A stretch of DNA of 64,000 bases from Lederbergia citri (GCF_018343625.1 NZ_JAGYPG010000004.1:365496-429495); one strand, 5' to 3'. Counted from the stretch's first letter, positions 19,267-28,387 are shown. Translations and numbers: made by a program. Notes: generated from the letters alone by a model not told the origin.

Positions 19267-20535
19267 ATGAAAAAAGCAATCTCAATGCTAGTAAGTATAG
19301 TATTAGTATTTTCTTTACTAGTTGCATGTTCCAGTTCATCTTCGTCAGATGGTGAGGAAACAAAGGAACTTACTCTAGTATTATCTTCTCAGGATGTTTC
19401 CGATGAGAAGTTGAAAATCTTGATGGATGAATTTAATGAGAAATATCCGGATATAAAAGTAAATCGTATCACCGTTAATTCTAATGGATGGGCAGATTAC
19501 TTTAACAAAATTCAAACAATGATAGCTGGTGGTAATTCTCCAGATGTTATTCGAGTAGCAATCGAGGGAGTTCATATGTTTGTCGATCAAGATTTATTAC
19601 TAGCAATGGATGAATTTATGGCAGCGGATCCAGAGCCATTAGACAATTATGAGGATATCCATCCAAAAATACAGGAACCATTTATTATTGATGGTAAAAC
19701 TTATGGGTTTGTTTGGGACTGGAATAACGTAGTGATGCATTTTAATACGGATTTGTTAGAAGAAGCAGGCTTAGAGGTACCAGGTGAAGATTGGAATCTA
19801 GATGATTTCATTGAGTATGCACAGAAATTAACAAAGGAAGAAAACGGAAACAAGCAATATGGTTTTGCAATACCTAACTATTATTTTGGAGCTTCTGCGT
19901 GGTTATATAATAATGAAGCCTCTATTTTAAATGAAGATATGACTACTAGCAGATTGGATGATCCAAATGCAATTGAAGTTATGCAGCTATTTCAGGATTT
20001 AATTTATAAGTATAAAGTATCACCAGTACCAAATCCTGATACAGACCAAATTACCCAGTTAATGTCTGGACAAGTAGCAATGGCGGCAGCAGGGAAATGG
20101 CCATTTCTAACTTATGAGAAAAATGATTTTACTTCTATTGATGTACAGCATTTACCAATTTTAAAGACTAGAGAAGTTATTTTTGGTGCTGGTATATTCC
20201 CAGTTCTAAAGGGAACCAAATATCCAGAAGAGGCTTATAAACTATCAGCATTTTTAAGTGGAACTTTTTCACAAAAGAATACTCTTGCAAGCTTATCAAT
20301 TCCTTCCAGAATATCTGTAATGGAGGAAGTGCTTCCACAGACTCCGGCAAAAAACTGGAAGATATATATGGATAGTGCAGATATTTCAAAACCAGTTGAA
20401 TCACCCGCTCAATACGCTGGAGTAGCCCAAATATTCGACCGTTATATGTCTGCGATTTTATCTAATCAGATGGATGCAGCATCAGCTATGAGCAAAGCAA
20501 AACAGGAAATTGATGAACTATTAGCTAAGGATTAA
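19267..20535 (+). CDS. Sugar ABC transporter substrate-binding lipoprotein (CUT1 type)
   Basis: The 422-residue protein has a lipoprotein signal peptide ending in LLVAC (lipid-modified cysteine at about 21), a serine-rich linker and a family 1 extracellular solute-binding fold (VKVNRITVNSNGWADYFNKI-like region, GQVAMAAAGKW). It sits on the outer face of the membrane and delivers an oligosaccharide to the two permeases that follow. The gene lies 139 bases after the GH116 pair and starts at an ATG with a GAGAGGGG ribosome site. A hairpin after the gene probably raises its level above that of the permeases. The substrate is inferred from context only. Confidence 0.9.
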   Translation: MKKAISMLVSIVLVFSLLVACSSSSSSDGEETKELTLVLSSQDVSDEKLKILMDEFNEKYPDIKVNRITVNSNGWADYFNKIQTMIAGGNSPDVIRVAIEGVHMFVDQDLLLAMDEFMAADPEPLDNYEDIHPKIQEPFIIDGKTYGFVWDWNNVVMHFNTDLLEEAGLEVPGEDWNLDDFIEYAQKLTKEENGNKQYGFAIPNYYFGASAWLYNNEASILNEDMTTSRLDDPNAIEVMQLFQDLIYKYKVSPVPNPDTDQITQLMSGQVAMAAAGKWPFLTYEKNDFTSIDVQHLPILKTREVIFGAGIFPVLKGTKYPEEAYKLSAFLSGTFSQKNTLASLSIPSRISVMEEVLPQTPAKNWKIYMDSADISKPVESPAQYAGVAQIFDRYMSAILSNQMDAASAMSKAKQEIDELLAKD

Positions 20536-20550
20536 TGATAATACATTAAA

Positions 20551-20590
20551 AATATGCCGAGTAATTATATATAGGATTGCTCGGCATATT
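20551..20590 (+). terminator. Intra-operon hairpin after the binding-protein gene
   Basis: AATATGCCGAG and CTCGGCATATT form a perfect 11-base stem with an 18-base loop. There is no T run after it, so it more likely stabilises the binding-protein mRNA or partly reduces read-through than ends the operon. Confidence 0.65.
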
Positions 20591-20626
20591 ACACCTTATA
20601 ATGCATTTGGGGGCGACAGGTGAGAT

Positions 20627-21514
20627 ATGGAAAATACATTTAAGAACACTATGGTAGGTTTGCTATTTTTGTCACCTGCATTAATTACATTTGGTATTTT
20701 TATAGCGGAGCCTTTAGTACATGCAATTGTATTGATTTTTACAAAGTATAATGTAATATCACCGGCAAAATTTGTTGGTATGGCAAATATTAAGACATTT
20801 TTTGAAGATGATAGACTTAGATTAATATATTGGAATACATTTAAATTTGTCATCATCCTCGTACCGATGCACATGATATTTGGGTTATTATTAGCAGTTG
20901 GTGTAACGAAAGTCATTTCTAACAAATGGAAATATTTTTACAGAACTATTTTTTACTTCCCTGTTTTAGTTACGACAGCTTCCGTTGCAATTGCGTGGCA
21001 GTTTATGTTTAATTATGACTTTGGTGTTTTAAATTATATTTTGAATTTATTAGGAATCGATTCTATTAATTGGTTAACATCTCCGACATGGGTATACTTG
21101 TCTGTCGCCATTTTTAGTTTATGGAAATTTGTTGGAAACGGATTCCTTTACTACTTAATTGGCTTGCAAGCTATTCCAAAAACATTTTATGAAGCAGCGG
21201 AGATTGATGGTGCAACCTCAGTTCAGAGCTTTTTTAGAATTACAATACCATTGTTAACGCCAACGATTTTCTTTGTGTTCATTACAACCATGATTGGCGC
21301 CATACAAATTTTTGATGAACCATATTTAATTACTGGTGGTGGGCCACTGGATGCATCACGTACGATTACCCTTTATATTTATGAAGTAGCTTTCCAGAAT
21401 CATGAAATGGGATATGCTTCAACGTTAGCGGTTAGCTTATTTTTAATTATTTTAGCTGTAACCATTTTCCAATTTAAAATGAGTGATAAGTGGGTTAACT
21501 ATGATAATGAATAA
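20627..21514 (+). CDS. Sugar ABC transporter permease (MalF/UgpA type)
   Basis: The 295-residue protein has six membrane segments and the EAA loop for the ATPase contact (YEAAEIDGATSVQSFFRITIPLL, residues about 188-210). It pairs with the next permease to form the channel of a CUT1 sugar importer. It begins at ATG 20627 shortly after the hairpin. No ATPase is encoded in this operon, which is normal for bacilli that use a shared MsmX-type ATPase made elsewhere. Confidence 0.9.
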   Translation: MENTFKNTMVGLLFLSPALITFGIFIAEPLVHAIVLIFTKYNVISPAKFVGMANIKTFFEDDRLRLIYWNTFKFVIILVPMHMIFGLLLAVGVTKVISNKWKYFYRTIFYFPVLVTTASVAIAWQFMFNYDFGVLNYILNLLGIDSINWLTSPTWVYLSVAIFSLWKFVGNGFLYYLIGLQAIPKTFYEAAEIDGATSVQSFFRITIPLLTPTIFFVFITTMIGAIQIFDEPYLITGGGPLDASRTITLYIYEVAFQNHEMGYASTLAVSLFLIILAVTIFQFKMSDKWVNYDNE

Positions 21515-21538
21515 CTATAATCTCAAGGTGGTGACTTT

Positions 21539-22432
21539 ATGGAAAACTCCGAAAATGCGGTTTTAGAGAAAAATACGGTAAATGCAGAATTTAAATCAAA
21601 TCCAATTAGGAATAAACGTATTTCAAAATTGTTTGCCAATAGTTTGTTAATGGCTTTTGCTATCTATATCATATTGCCGTTTATGTGGATTATTTCAACA
21701 TCTTTACGTTTGCCAAAAGATTCATTTTCATTACCTCCAACTTTTTGGCCGACTGATTTTATTTATAAAAACTATTTGGATGTATTCGATAGAGTTCCAT
21801 TTTTTGATTTTATTATTAATAGTATAAAAGTTTCAGGTATTGTTGTAATAGGGCATATATTCATCTCAAGTATGGCTGCGTTTGCATTCTCTCGTATTAA
21901 ATTTCCTGGAAGAGATATCATCTTTATTATCTTTCTGTCAGGTTTGATGATTCCAGGTCAAGTTACAATCATTCCGCAGTTTTTGTTTTTGTCTAAGATG
22001 GGATTAGTCGATACTCATTTTGCGTTGATATTACCTGCGTTAATCAACCCGATTGGAATATTTTTAATTCGTCAAATGATGTTAGCGATACCAAAAACCT
22101 ATGATGAAGCAGCATATATTGATGGAGCTAATCGGTTCTGGGTTTATTATAAAGTAATATTGCCAATGTCAATGCCGGCGGTTGCTGTAACCTCTGTAAT
22201 GCTTTTTATTGCAAACTGGAATGACTTTTTTCGGCCGTTAATTTTCTTAAATACTTACGAGAAAATGACTTTACCTCTTGGTATGACGGTACTAACAGGA
22301 TTATTTGGAGCAGGAAACCTATCTGCAATTTTGGCGGGGGTAACTATGTCACTTATCGCTCCTTTAATTTTATATATTTTCTGTCAGAAGTATTTATTGG
22401 AAGGTATTACTATTGGAGGACTAAAAGGATAA
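21539..22432 (+). CDS. Sugar ABC transporter permease (MalG/UgpE type)
   Basis: The 297-residue protein has a long cytoplasmic N-terminus and six membrane segments. Its EAA loop reads YDEAAYIDGANRFWVYYKVILPM, and it ends in the typical YLLEGITIGGLKG. It starts 24 bases after the first permease and has a GGTGG ribosome site. Together with the binding protein and a shared ATPase it should import an oligosaccharide. Confidence 0.92.
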   Translation: MENSENAVLEKNTVNAEFKSNPIRNKRISKLFANSLLMAFAIYIILPFMWIISTSLRLPKDSFSLPPTFWPTDFIYKNYLDVFDRVPFFDFIINSIKVSGIVVIGHIFISSMAAFAFSRIKFPGRDIIFIIFLSGLMIPGQVTIIPQFLFLSKMGLVDTHFALILPALINPIGIFLIRQMMLAIPKTYDEAAYIDGANRFWVYYKVILPMSMPAVAVTSVMLFIANWNDFFRPLIFLNTYEKMTLPLGMTVLTGLFGAGNLSAILAGVTMSLIAPLILYIFCQKYLLEGITIGGLKG

Positions 22433-22504
22433 TGCTATTGAAGGATAGATAACAATTGGGAATTGAATCAAGTTTTGACTCAACTACTATTGGGAGGTCT
22501 TTTA

Positions 22505-23596
22505 ATGAAAAAGATAAAACTTTTACTGCTAAGTGGATTTCTAGGGGCCGGGAAAACAACACTTATGCTTTCGGCTGCTAACCATTTGCGTTCGAAAGGG
22601 TTAAATGTTGCCTGTGTAACGAACGATCAGGGGCAACAATTGGTGGACTCAAAGATGGTTCAGCACAAACAATTTCCTATATTAGAAATCAATGGCGGGT
22701 GCTTTTGTTGTAGATTTGAGGATTTAACTGATGAAATCAATCAAATAATTTCAGAAAATGAACCGGATGTAATCATTGCTGAAGCTGTTGGTAGTTGTAC
22801 AGATATAGTAGCTACGGTTATCAAACCATTGAAAGCCTTTCATGGTAACCGCTTACAATTAGCGCCACTTACAGTTGTGGTAGATCCAAGGCGTTTAGGT
22901 GAAATGTATCAACAGACAACAAACTTTGCAGAGGAAATAACCTATGTTTTCCGGAAACAATTGGAGGAGGCCCAATGTCTAGTCCTAAATAAAGTTGATC
23001 TTATGGAAGAAGATGACATAGCCTATTTAAGGAAGCAACTTAATAAGGACTTTACTGGAATTCCATGTGTAACATTATCTGCAATAAAGGATGACGGAGC
23101 TTCGAATTGGCTTAATCAAGTTTTACATGTAAGTAATTCAGTGGATAAAAGTTTGATAATTGATTATGACATATATGCACAAGGAGAAGCCAAATTAGGT
23201 TGGCTAAATACCAGTATGGAACTTTACGGAAATATAAAAGATGCACAAAGTCTGGTAAATACTATCATGCTTGAATTAATTAAACGCTTTAAAGAAATAG
23301 ATGCTGAAATAGCTCATCTAAAATTATGGGCGGAAGATGAAAAACGATCCATAAAATTAAGTGCTGTAAGAAATTTAGATATTCCAATTTTTTTTGATAT
23401 TCATTCTAATAATTGGGATTCGAACAAACTAGAGTTATTGATTAATGCAAGAATTAATGCAGAAACTGACCATTTGAAACAAATAGTAGAGGACACAATT
23501 CATTTAGTCCATAAAGAATTTAATTTAGAAGTTATCATAAAAGAATTTGATTGCTTTAAACCATCGCGTCCAGTTCCAACATATCGCATGGCATAG
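22505..23596 (+). CDS. G3E family GTPase (CobW/P47K-like metallochaperone family)
   Basis: The 363-residue protein has a P-loop (SGFLGAGKTT, residues 10-19), the metal-binding CxCC motif as GGCFCC and the guanine-specificity NKVD. This is the G3E layout (UreG, HypB, CobW, ZNG1), proteins that use GTP to deliver metal ions. The C-terminal third does not look like the usual CobW_C domain. I chose ATG 22505, after GGGAGG, over the frame start at 22463. It sits inside a sugar operon between permeases and a mutarotase and has no cobalamin genes around it. It may load a metal into an enzyme of this locus, but that is only inferred. Confidence 0.82.
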   Translation: MKKIKLLLLSGFLGAGKTTLMLSAANHLRSKGLNVACVTNDQGQQLVDSKMVQHKQFPILEINGGCFCCRFEDLTDEINQIISENEPDVIIAEAVGSCTDIVATVIKPLKAFHGNRLQLAPLTVVVDPRRLGEMYQQTTNFAEEITYVFRKQLEEAQCLVLNKVDLMEEDDIAYLRKQLNKDFTGIPCVTLSAIKDDGASNWLNQVLHVSNSVDKSLIIDYDIYAQGEAKLGWLNTSMELYGNIKDAQSLVNTIMLELIKRFKEIDAEIAHLKLWAEDEKRSIKLSAVRNLDIPIFFDIHSNNWDSNKLELLINARINAETDHLKQIVEDTIHLVHKEFNLEVIIKEFDCFKPSRPVPTYRMA

Positions 23597-23631
23597 AGTT
23601 TTATGGAAATATAGGGGAGGATTGGATTCTC

Positions 23632-24066
23632 ATGTTAAAAAATATACCTGCAATTATTTCTCCTGAACTGCTAAAGACATTAATAGAAATGGGCCATGGA
23701 GATGAGATTGTACTTGCAGATGGTAATTTTCCTGCAGCATCTCATGCCAGCCATCTAATACGTTGTGACGGACATGGAATCCCTGAAATATTAGATGCAA
23801 TCCTTCAATTAATGCCTTTAGATACCTATGTTGAATATCCGATTTCATTAATGGCTGTATCTCAAGGTGATGATTTGAAACCAGTAATCTGGGATGAATA
23901 TAAAAAGGTAATTGAAAAAAATAGCGATGTAAAACATGGGATACAAATGTTAGAACGGTTCAAGTTTTATGAACATGCAAAAAGAGCTTATGCAATAGTT
24001 GCATCCGGAGAAAGCGCTCTCTATGCAAACGTTATTCTTAAAAAAGGTGTAATCGAAAATAATTGA
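23632..24066 (+). CDS. RbsD/FucU family sugar mutarotase
   Basis: The 144-residue protein matches the FucU subfamily closely: LLKTLIEMGHGDEIVLADG with the active-site histidine, then FPAASHA and the C-terminal RAYAIVASGESALYANVILKKG. FucU interconverts the alpha and beta anomers of L-fucose, and RbsD those of D-ribose. D-arabinose has the same ring configuration as L-fucose without its methyl group, so a FucU-type enzyme suits D-arabinose. The gene follows the GTPase by 35 bases and precedes the kinase, so it probably supplies the right anomer to it. Confidence 0.88.
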   Translation: MLKNIPAIISPELLKTLIEMGHGDEIVLADGNFPAASHASHLIRCDGHGIPEILDAILQLMPLDTYVEYPISLMAVSQGDDLKPVIWDEYKKVIEKNSDVKHGIQMLERFKFYEHAKRAYAIVASGESALYANVILKKGVIENN

Positions 24067-24219
24067 CTTACAAAGTCAAGGTAGTTAAAACCATTAAATA
24101 AAAATGTTGATATTAGATTCAGCATTAAATTGTAAAGGTAGGAAAACAAGTTGGTTTGGGGTAAATCCATACATTCCAAGTGTTGATTATGAAAACCATT
24201 ATTAAGAGGTGGGCATATT

Positions 24220-25134
24220 GTGAGTATTTTAGTAATTGGAAGTTTTATGATGGATCTTGTTGTACGAACACCACGAGCCCCAGAAAATGGGGAAACATTA
24301 ATTGGTACAAATTTTTCAATATTTCCAGGCGGGAAAGGGGCAAATCAGGCCGTATCAGCTGCGCGACTTGGTGGAAAAGTTACAATGGTAGGTAAACTAG
24401 GAATCGATCAGTTTGGGGATCAGGCTATGTTAGCCTTAAATAAGGAAAATGTAAATACTAAATATATATTGCGGGATAGGGAAAATTTTACGGGTGTTGG
24501 ATCTGTGATTTTGGAGGACAATGGAGATAACCGAATTATTGTCGTACCAGGTGCCAATTTGAATTTTACAATCAATGATTTGGAAAATACTAAACATTTA
24601 ATTAGGGATGCAAAGATAATAGTACTGCAGCTTGAAATGGATATTAAAATGGTCGAACGGGCGATAGCATATGCTACGAATTATGATGTTCCCATTTTAT
24701 TTAACCCTGCCCCGGCGCAAAAATTAAGTGATGATCTTTTGAGTAAAATAACATATTTAACGCCGAATGAAACCGAAGCGGAAATTCTTACTGGAATTAC
24801 AATTAATTGTATTGAAAATGCAAAAGCTGCTGGAAGGATTTTAATGGAAAAAGGGGTAGAAAATATTATTATTACTCTAGCAGAAAAAGGGGCACTAATT
24901 GTTAATCAATCGGGAACTTATCATATCCCTGGGTTCCCAGTTAATCCTGTGGACTCCGTAGCGGCAGGAGATTCATTTAACGGAGCGCTTGCTGTTGGAA
25001 TAGTTAGTGGAAAACCATTGAAGGAAGCTGTGAAATTTGCCAATGCTGTAGGTGCATTGACGGTAACGAAAGATGGGGCTATACCTTCTCTTCCTAGATT
25101 AGAAGAGGTTGATAATTTTTTGCAGCATGTGTAA
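24220..25134 (+). CDS. PfkB family sugar kinase (ribokinase-like)
   Basis: The 304-residue protein has the two PfkB signatures: GGKGANQAVSAARLG near residue 40 and DSVAAGDSFNGAL near residue 250, with D257 as the probable catalytic base. It resembles ribokinase in length and in NPAPA and TPNETEAE segments. It should phosphorylate the terminal hydroxyl of a free pentose or hexose with ATP. The start is GTG at 24220 with GAGGTGG upstream. With the FucU mutarotase before it and the arabinose-5-phosphate isomerase after it, a D-arabinose 5-kinase role is plausible, but ribose or fructose kinase activity cannot be excluded. Confidence 0.85.
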   Translation: MSILVIGSFMMDLVVRTPRAPENGETLIGTNFSIFPGGKGANQAVSAARLGGKVTMVGKLGIDQFGDQAMLALNKENVNTKYILRDRENFTGVGSVILEDNGDNRIIVVPGANLNFTINDLENTKHLIRDAKIIVLQLEMDIKMVERAIAYATNYDVPILFNPAPAQKLSDDLLSKITYLTPNETEAEILTGITINCIENAKAAGRILMEKGVENIIITLAEKGALIVNQSGTYHIPGFPVNPVDSVAAGDSFNGALAVGIVSGKPLKEAVKFANAVGALTVTKDGAIPSLPRLEEVDNFLQHV

Positions 25135-25214
25135 TAGTTATGACATTTTTTCAATTAATTCAGGATATTAGTTTTGTTAAAGAAAAGTAGATTATTAACA
25201 AATATTAGAATATA

Positions 25215-25232
25215 AAAAGTGAAAGCACTTTT
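25215..25232. promoter_or_regulatory. Inverted repeat AAAAGTG-AAAG-CACTTTT
   Basis: A perfect 7-base inverted repeat with a 4-base spacer lies after the kinase gene and upstream of the second LacI gene. It could be a regulator site. It resembles a catabolite-response element only loosely because the central CG is missing. Confidence 0.35.
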
Positions 25233-25381
25233 AAAAAAGGAGGCAATTTAAAGTTAAATGTTCCTTCTAAATAATGGATTTTTATCGAGTTATTATAAAT
25301 TTAACACGACTTTACTCATAAACCCTTATATAAGTTGCAAAATCAATCCCACTTTTCTAATACGTGTAAAAAAGGATTAGT

Positions 25382-25391
25382 TAATCGATTA
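25382..25391. promoter_or_regulatory. Palindrome TAATCGATTA upstream of the second LacI gene
   Basis: A perfect 10-base palindrome with a central CG lies about 15-20 bases before the regulator start. LacI-family sites often have this form, and the position just before the start suggests autoregulation by the protein encoded at 25405. Confidence 0.5.
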
Positions 25392-25404
25392 CACAAGGGA
25401 AGTG

Positions 25405-26409
25405 ATGATTTTGAATAAGGTAACAATAAAAGATATTGCAAAAGAATCTGGGGTTTCTACGGCCACAGTATCAAGGGTTTTAAGTAATACTGGATACGCC
25501 AGTGATGAAATAAAAGAAAGAGTACGTAAGGTGGCAAGAAGTCTGAATTATCAGCCAAATGCAATAGCAAGAAGTTTAAAAATAGATAGAACGAATACGA
25601 TCGGAGTAATTATTCCGGATATTTCCAATCCATATTTCATGAGAATTTCCAGAGGTATTGAAGATACTCTTCAAAATGAAAATTATTATTTATTATTTGT
25701 AAGCGGCGATGAAAATCAAAAAAAAGAGCGGAAAATGTTAAGAGTATTAATGGAAAAGAGAGTAGATGCTATTGTTTTAGCAACGTCCGGAGGCAATGAT
25801 GAGCTAATTAACCAAATTAATAATTCAGGCGTACCCATCGTTCTGATTGACCGAAAGTTACAAAATGATACAGGGGAAATAGATTCCGTAGTTGAAAATA
25901 ATCTAGAAGGTGCTTATCAATTAACTAAGCAACTTATTCAACAAGGTCACACAAATATTGGTGTGATTAACGGGTCTTTGAAAGTCAGTACAGGTATGGA
26001 ACGGTATATAGGTTATCAAAAAGCAATGGACGAATATTGCTTAGGCATAGAAAGTGAGCTTATTTTTAATGGAAACTTTATAGAAGATGATGGTGTTAAA
26101 GCAATTACGAACTTTTATAAATTAGATCGTAAACCTACAGCAATCTTATCATTTAATAACACAATGACTTTTGGTGCCATTATTCAATTGAGAAAAATGG
26201 GTTTAACAATACCTAAGGATATTGTTGTAGCATCTTACGGTGAAACAGAAGCAGCACAATTATTGGAATCTCCAAGTATTTTACATGTTAAGCAATTACC
26301 ATATGAAATTGGTGTGAAAGTAGGGAAAATATTGATTGATCGTTTAATTAACAATATAAAAGGACCTACAAATCAAATATTTAACCCAATTATTGATATT
26401 AGTGAATAA
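25405..26409 (+). CDS. LacI family transcriptional regulator 2
   Basis: The protein of about 334 residues has a classic LacI helix-turn-helix (VTIKDIAKESGVSTATVSRVL), a hinge with YQPNAIARSLK and a sugar-binding domain (IGVIIPDISNPYFMRISRGI). It has its own palindrome upstream and is followed at 24 bases by the isomerase gene, so it probably controls the second half of the locus (isomerase and GH172 genes). The start may be ATG at 25405 or TTG at 25411; the ribosome site CAAGGGA fits the latter better by spacing. The effector is unknown and should differ from that of the first LacI protein or read a different step. Confidence 0.9.
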   Translation: MILNKVTIKDIAKESGVSTATVSRVLSNTGYASDEIKERVRKVARSLNYQPNAIARSLKIDRTNTIGVIIPDISNPYFMRISRGIEDTLQNENYYLLFVSGDENQKKERKMLRVLMEKRVDAIVLATSGGNDELINQINNSGVPIVLIDRKLQNDTGEIDSVVENNLEGAYQLTKQLIQQGHTNIGVINGSLKVSTGMERYIGYQKAMDEYCLGIESELIFNGNFIEDDGVKAITNFYKLDRKPTAILSFNNTMTFGAIIQLRKMGLTIPKDIVVASYGETEAAQLLESPSILHVKQLPYEIGVKVGKILIDRLINNIKGPTNQIFNPIIDISE

Positions 26410-26433
26410 TCCATTATTTTTGGGAGGGATCAA

Positions 26434-27027
26434 ATGTCAGTACTTCATTTAGTTAAAAACGCTATTGAAATAGAAGCCTCCGCTTTAAAAAAACTTTCAG
26501 ACCATATTGGACCAAGCTATGAAATGGCGATCGATATGATATTTAGGGGAAGAGGGAAAGTAATTGTAACTGGTGTAGGGAAATCTGGTCATGTTGGGAA
26601 AAAAATAGCTGCTTCATTATCAAGTACTGGAACTCCAGCCTTTTTTATACACAGCACTGAAGGAGTTCATGGCGATTTAGGGATGATTGAAAAGAACGAT
26701 ATTGTCATTATGATTTCAAATAGTGGCGAAACTACAGAAGTGCTTAATTTACTCCCAACAATCGATAAAATTGGTTCACAAAAAATAGCTATTACATCAA
26801 GGGGAGATTCAACATTAGCCAAGGCCTGTGATGTGGCACTTACGTATTACTATCAAACAGAGGCGGATCATCTTGGATTGGCTCCTACTACAAGCTCTAC
26901 ATTAACGCTTGTGATTGGAGACGCATTGGCCGTAGCCCTTTCTAAATTAAGACAATTTACAAAGGAAGATTTCCATTTATACCACCCTGGAGGAAGTCTA
27001 GGCAAACATCTATCTAATCATTCATAG
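26434..27027 (+). CDS. SIS-domain D-arabinose-5-phosphate isomerase (KpsF/GutQ/KdsD type)
   Basis: The 197-residue protein is a single SIS domain with all hallmarks of arabinose-5-phosphate isomerases: GVGKSGHVGKKIAASLSSTG, EGVHGDLGMI, ISNSGET, LAPTTSSTLTLVIGDALAVAL and the diagnostic HPGGSLGK. These enzymes interconvert D-arabinose 5-phosphate and D-ribulose 5-phosphate. It lacks the two CBS domains that follow in Escherichia coli KdsD and GutQ. A Bacillus makes no lipopolysaccharide, so a Kdo role is unlikely. Its place after a kinase and before a GH172 gene argues for use of arabinose 5-phosphate as a breakdown intermediate feeding the pentose phosphate pathway. Confidence 0.87.
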   Translation: MSVLHLVKNAIEIEASALKKLSDHIGPSYEMAIDMIFRGRGKVIVTGVGKSGHVGKKIAASLSSTGTPAFFIHSTEGVHGDLGMIEKNDIVIMISNSGETTEVLNLLPTIDKIGSQKIAITSRGDSTLAKACDVALTYYYQTEADHLGLAPTTSSTLTLVIGDALAVALSKLRQFTKEDFHLYHPGGSLGKHLSNHS

Positions 27028-27055
27028 CAATTTTTATAGATAAGGAGAATCGATT

Positions 27056-28153
27056 ATGGCTTTTTTGGGCACTTCATTGAGAGATCTATACCGCGAGAGG
27101 GACTGTAAAAGAAAAAGAGTATCTAGCTATGATACAACAGGTGGAAACAGAGATTTTTTGAAAATCTTTCCAGGTGATAAAATTGATATTTGTGAAATCT
27201 CAGGTTCTGGATGCATAACGCATATTTGGATGACAATGGCGCCGTTGGATGATAGTTTGGAGGAATTCCTTCATCGAAAAGTTGTGATTAGGATGTATTG
27301 GGATGGGGAAGAGAATCCTAGTGTTCAAGCTCCAATTGGTGATTTCTTTGGAATGGGTCATGGTATAACTAAAAACTACTCATCTGCACCATTGCAAATG
27401 AGTCCTGAAGATGGTAGGGCATTAAATTGCTTTTTCCCAATGCCTTTTGGAAAGAATGCCAGAATTGAAATTGAAAGTAATACTGAGAGACCTATCAAGT
27501 TTTATTTTTATGTAGATTATGAACTTTACCAACAAGAAATTGATAGTCCGCTTCGATTTCATGCGATTTGGAATCGCGAATTAACAAAAGGGATAGATGA
27601 AAGCGTTTCCAACGCGCTCTATTGTTTTGGAGGTAAGAATACGACAGGTGAAGGTAATTATGTCATGCTTGAAGCAGAAGGTAAGGGCCATTATGTTGGC
27701 TGCAATTTAAATATTCATAATCTAAGAGTTACTAGGGAATGGAATTGGTATGGCGAAGGGGACGATATGATTTTTATAGATGGAGAAGCTTGGCCACCGT
27801 CTTTACATGGGACAGGAATGGAAGACTATTTTAATACGGCATGGTGCCCACAACAAGAACAAAATACGCCTTATCATGGAATTATTCTAGGAGGCGGTCC
27901 GAACTGGTCGGGGAAAATATCAGCATACCGTTACCATATTCAAGATCCGATCACATTTGATAAGTCTATTAAAGTAACGATTGAACACGGCCATAATAAC
28001 AATCGAAGTGATGATTACTCAAGCACTACCTATTGGTACCAAACAGAACCACATAAAGAAGTATCGCCGATTTTACCTGTAAAGGCTCGTTTACCATTAC
28101 CAGATATTTTACCATTCAACGAAGAGGATTTGAAAAAGTGTTTTGACTATTAA
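27056..28153 (+). CDS. GH172 family (DUF2961) glycoside hydrolase 1
   Basis: The 365-residue protein has the DUF2961 pattern: RVSSYDTTGGN, ITHIWMT, RMYWDGEENPSVQAPIGDFFG, then WYGEGDDM and GTGMEDYF, ending with YWYQTEPH. The two glutamates expected to be catalytic by comparison with the difructose-dianhydride I enzyme are E234 and E256. GH172 members act on alpha-D-fructofuranosides or alpha-D-arabinofuranosides and usually form trimers or larger rings. No signal peptide is present. It begins 28 bases after the isomerase with an AAGGAG ribosome site, so the two are probably one transcript. Confidence 0.88.
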   Translation: MAFLGTSLRDLYRERDCKRKRVSSYDTTGGNRDFLKIFPGDKIDICEISGSGCITHIWMTMAPLDDSLEEFLHRKVVIRMYWDGEENPSVQAPIGDFFGMGHGITKNYSSAPLQMSPEDGRALNCFFPMPFGKNARIEIESNTERPIKFYFYVDYELYQQEIDSPLRFHAIWNRELTKGIDESVSNALYCFGGKNTTGEGNYVMLEAEGKGHYVGCNLNIHNLRVTREWNWYGEGDDMIFIDGEAWPPSLHGTGMEDYFNTAWCPQQEQNTPYHGIILGGGPNWSGKISAYRYHIQDPITFDKSIKVTIEHGHNNNRSDDYSSTTYWYQTEPHKEVSPILPVKARLPLPDILPFNEEDLKKCFDY

Positions 28154-28387
28154 TTAACTGAAGACACCTCCTATAAATGTTATTTGATGAAAGAAGCAGG
28201 TATAAAAGTATTACATTCGATTTTTTGAGATCTTATATCAATATAAATAGGAAAAATACGAGAACTAACTTCGAGAAAGCGGGATAGATCTCATCATTTT
28301 CAGACATACATCAGGAGAACGGATTATTAATGGATTGTATGTGTTATTTGTAAAATCTTAGTTTAATAAAAGAGCATAAGGGGTGAA

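Noticed and set aside
20596..20925. 109-codon minus-strand frame opposite the first sugar permease
   Set aside because: It is the shadow of a well-supported permease.
22505..23596. Calling the G3E GTPase a cobalamin biosynthesis protein
   Set aside because: No cobalamin synthesis gene is nearby, and the C-terminal domain differs from CobW_C.
25258..25380. Forty-codon frame starting MFLLNNGF between kinase and LacI gene
   Set aside because: The GGAGG before it is too far away, no family is recognised and it covers the regulator promoter.
27598..27611. Catabolite-response-like TGAAAGCGTTTCCA inside GH172 copy 1
   Set aside because: It is one position off the consensus and lies deep in a coding region, so it is probably chance, although internal sites do exist in bacilli.
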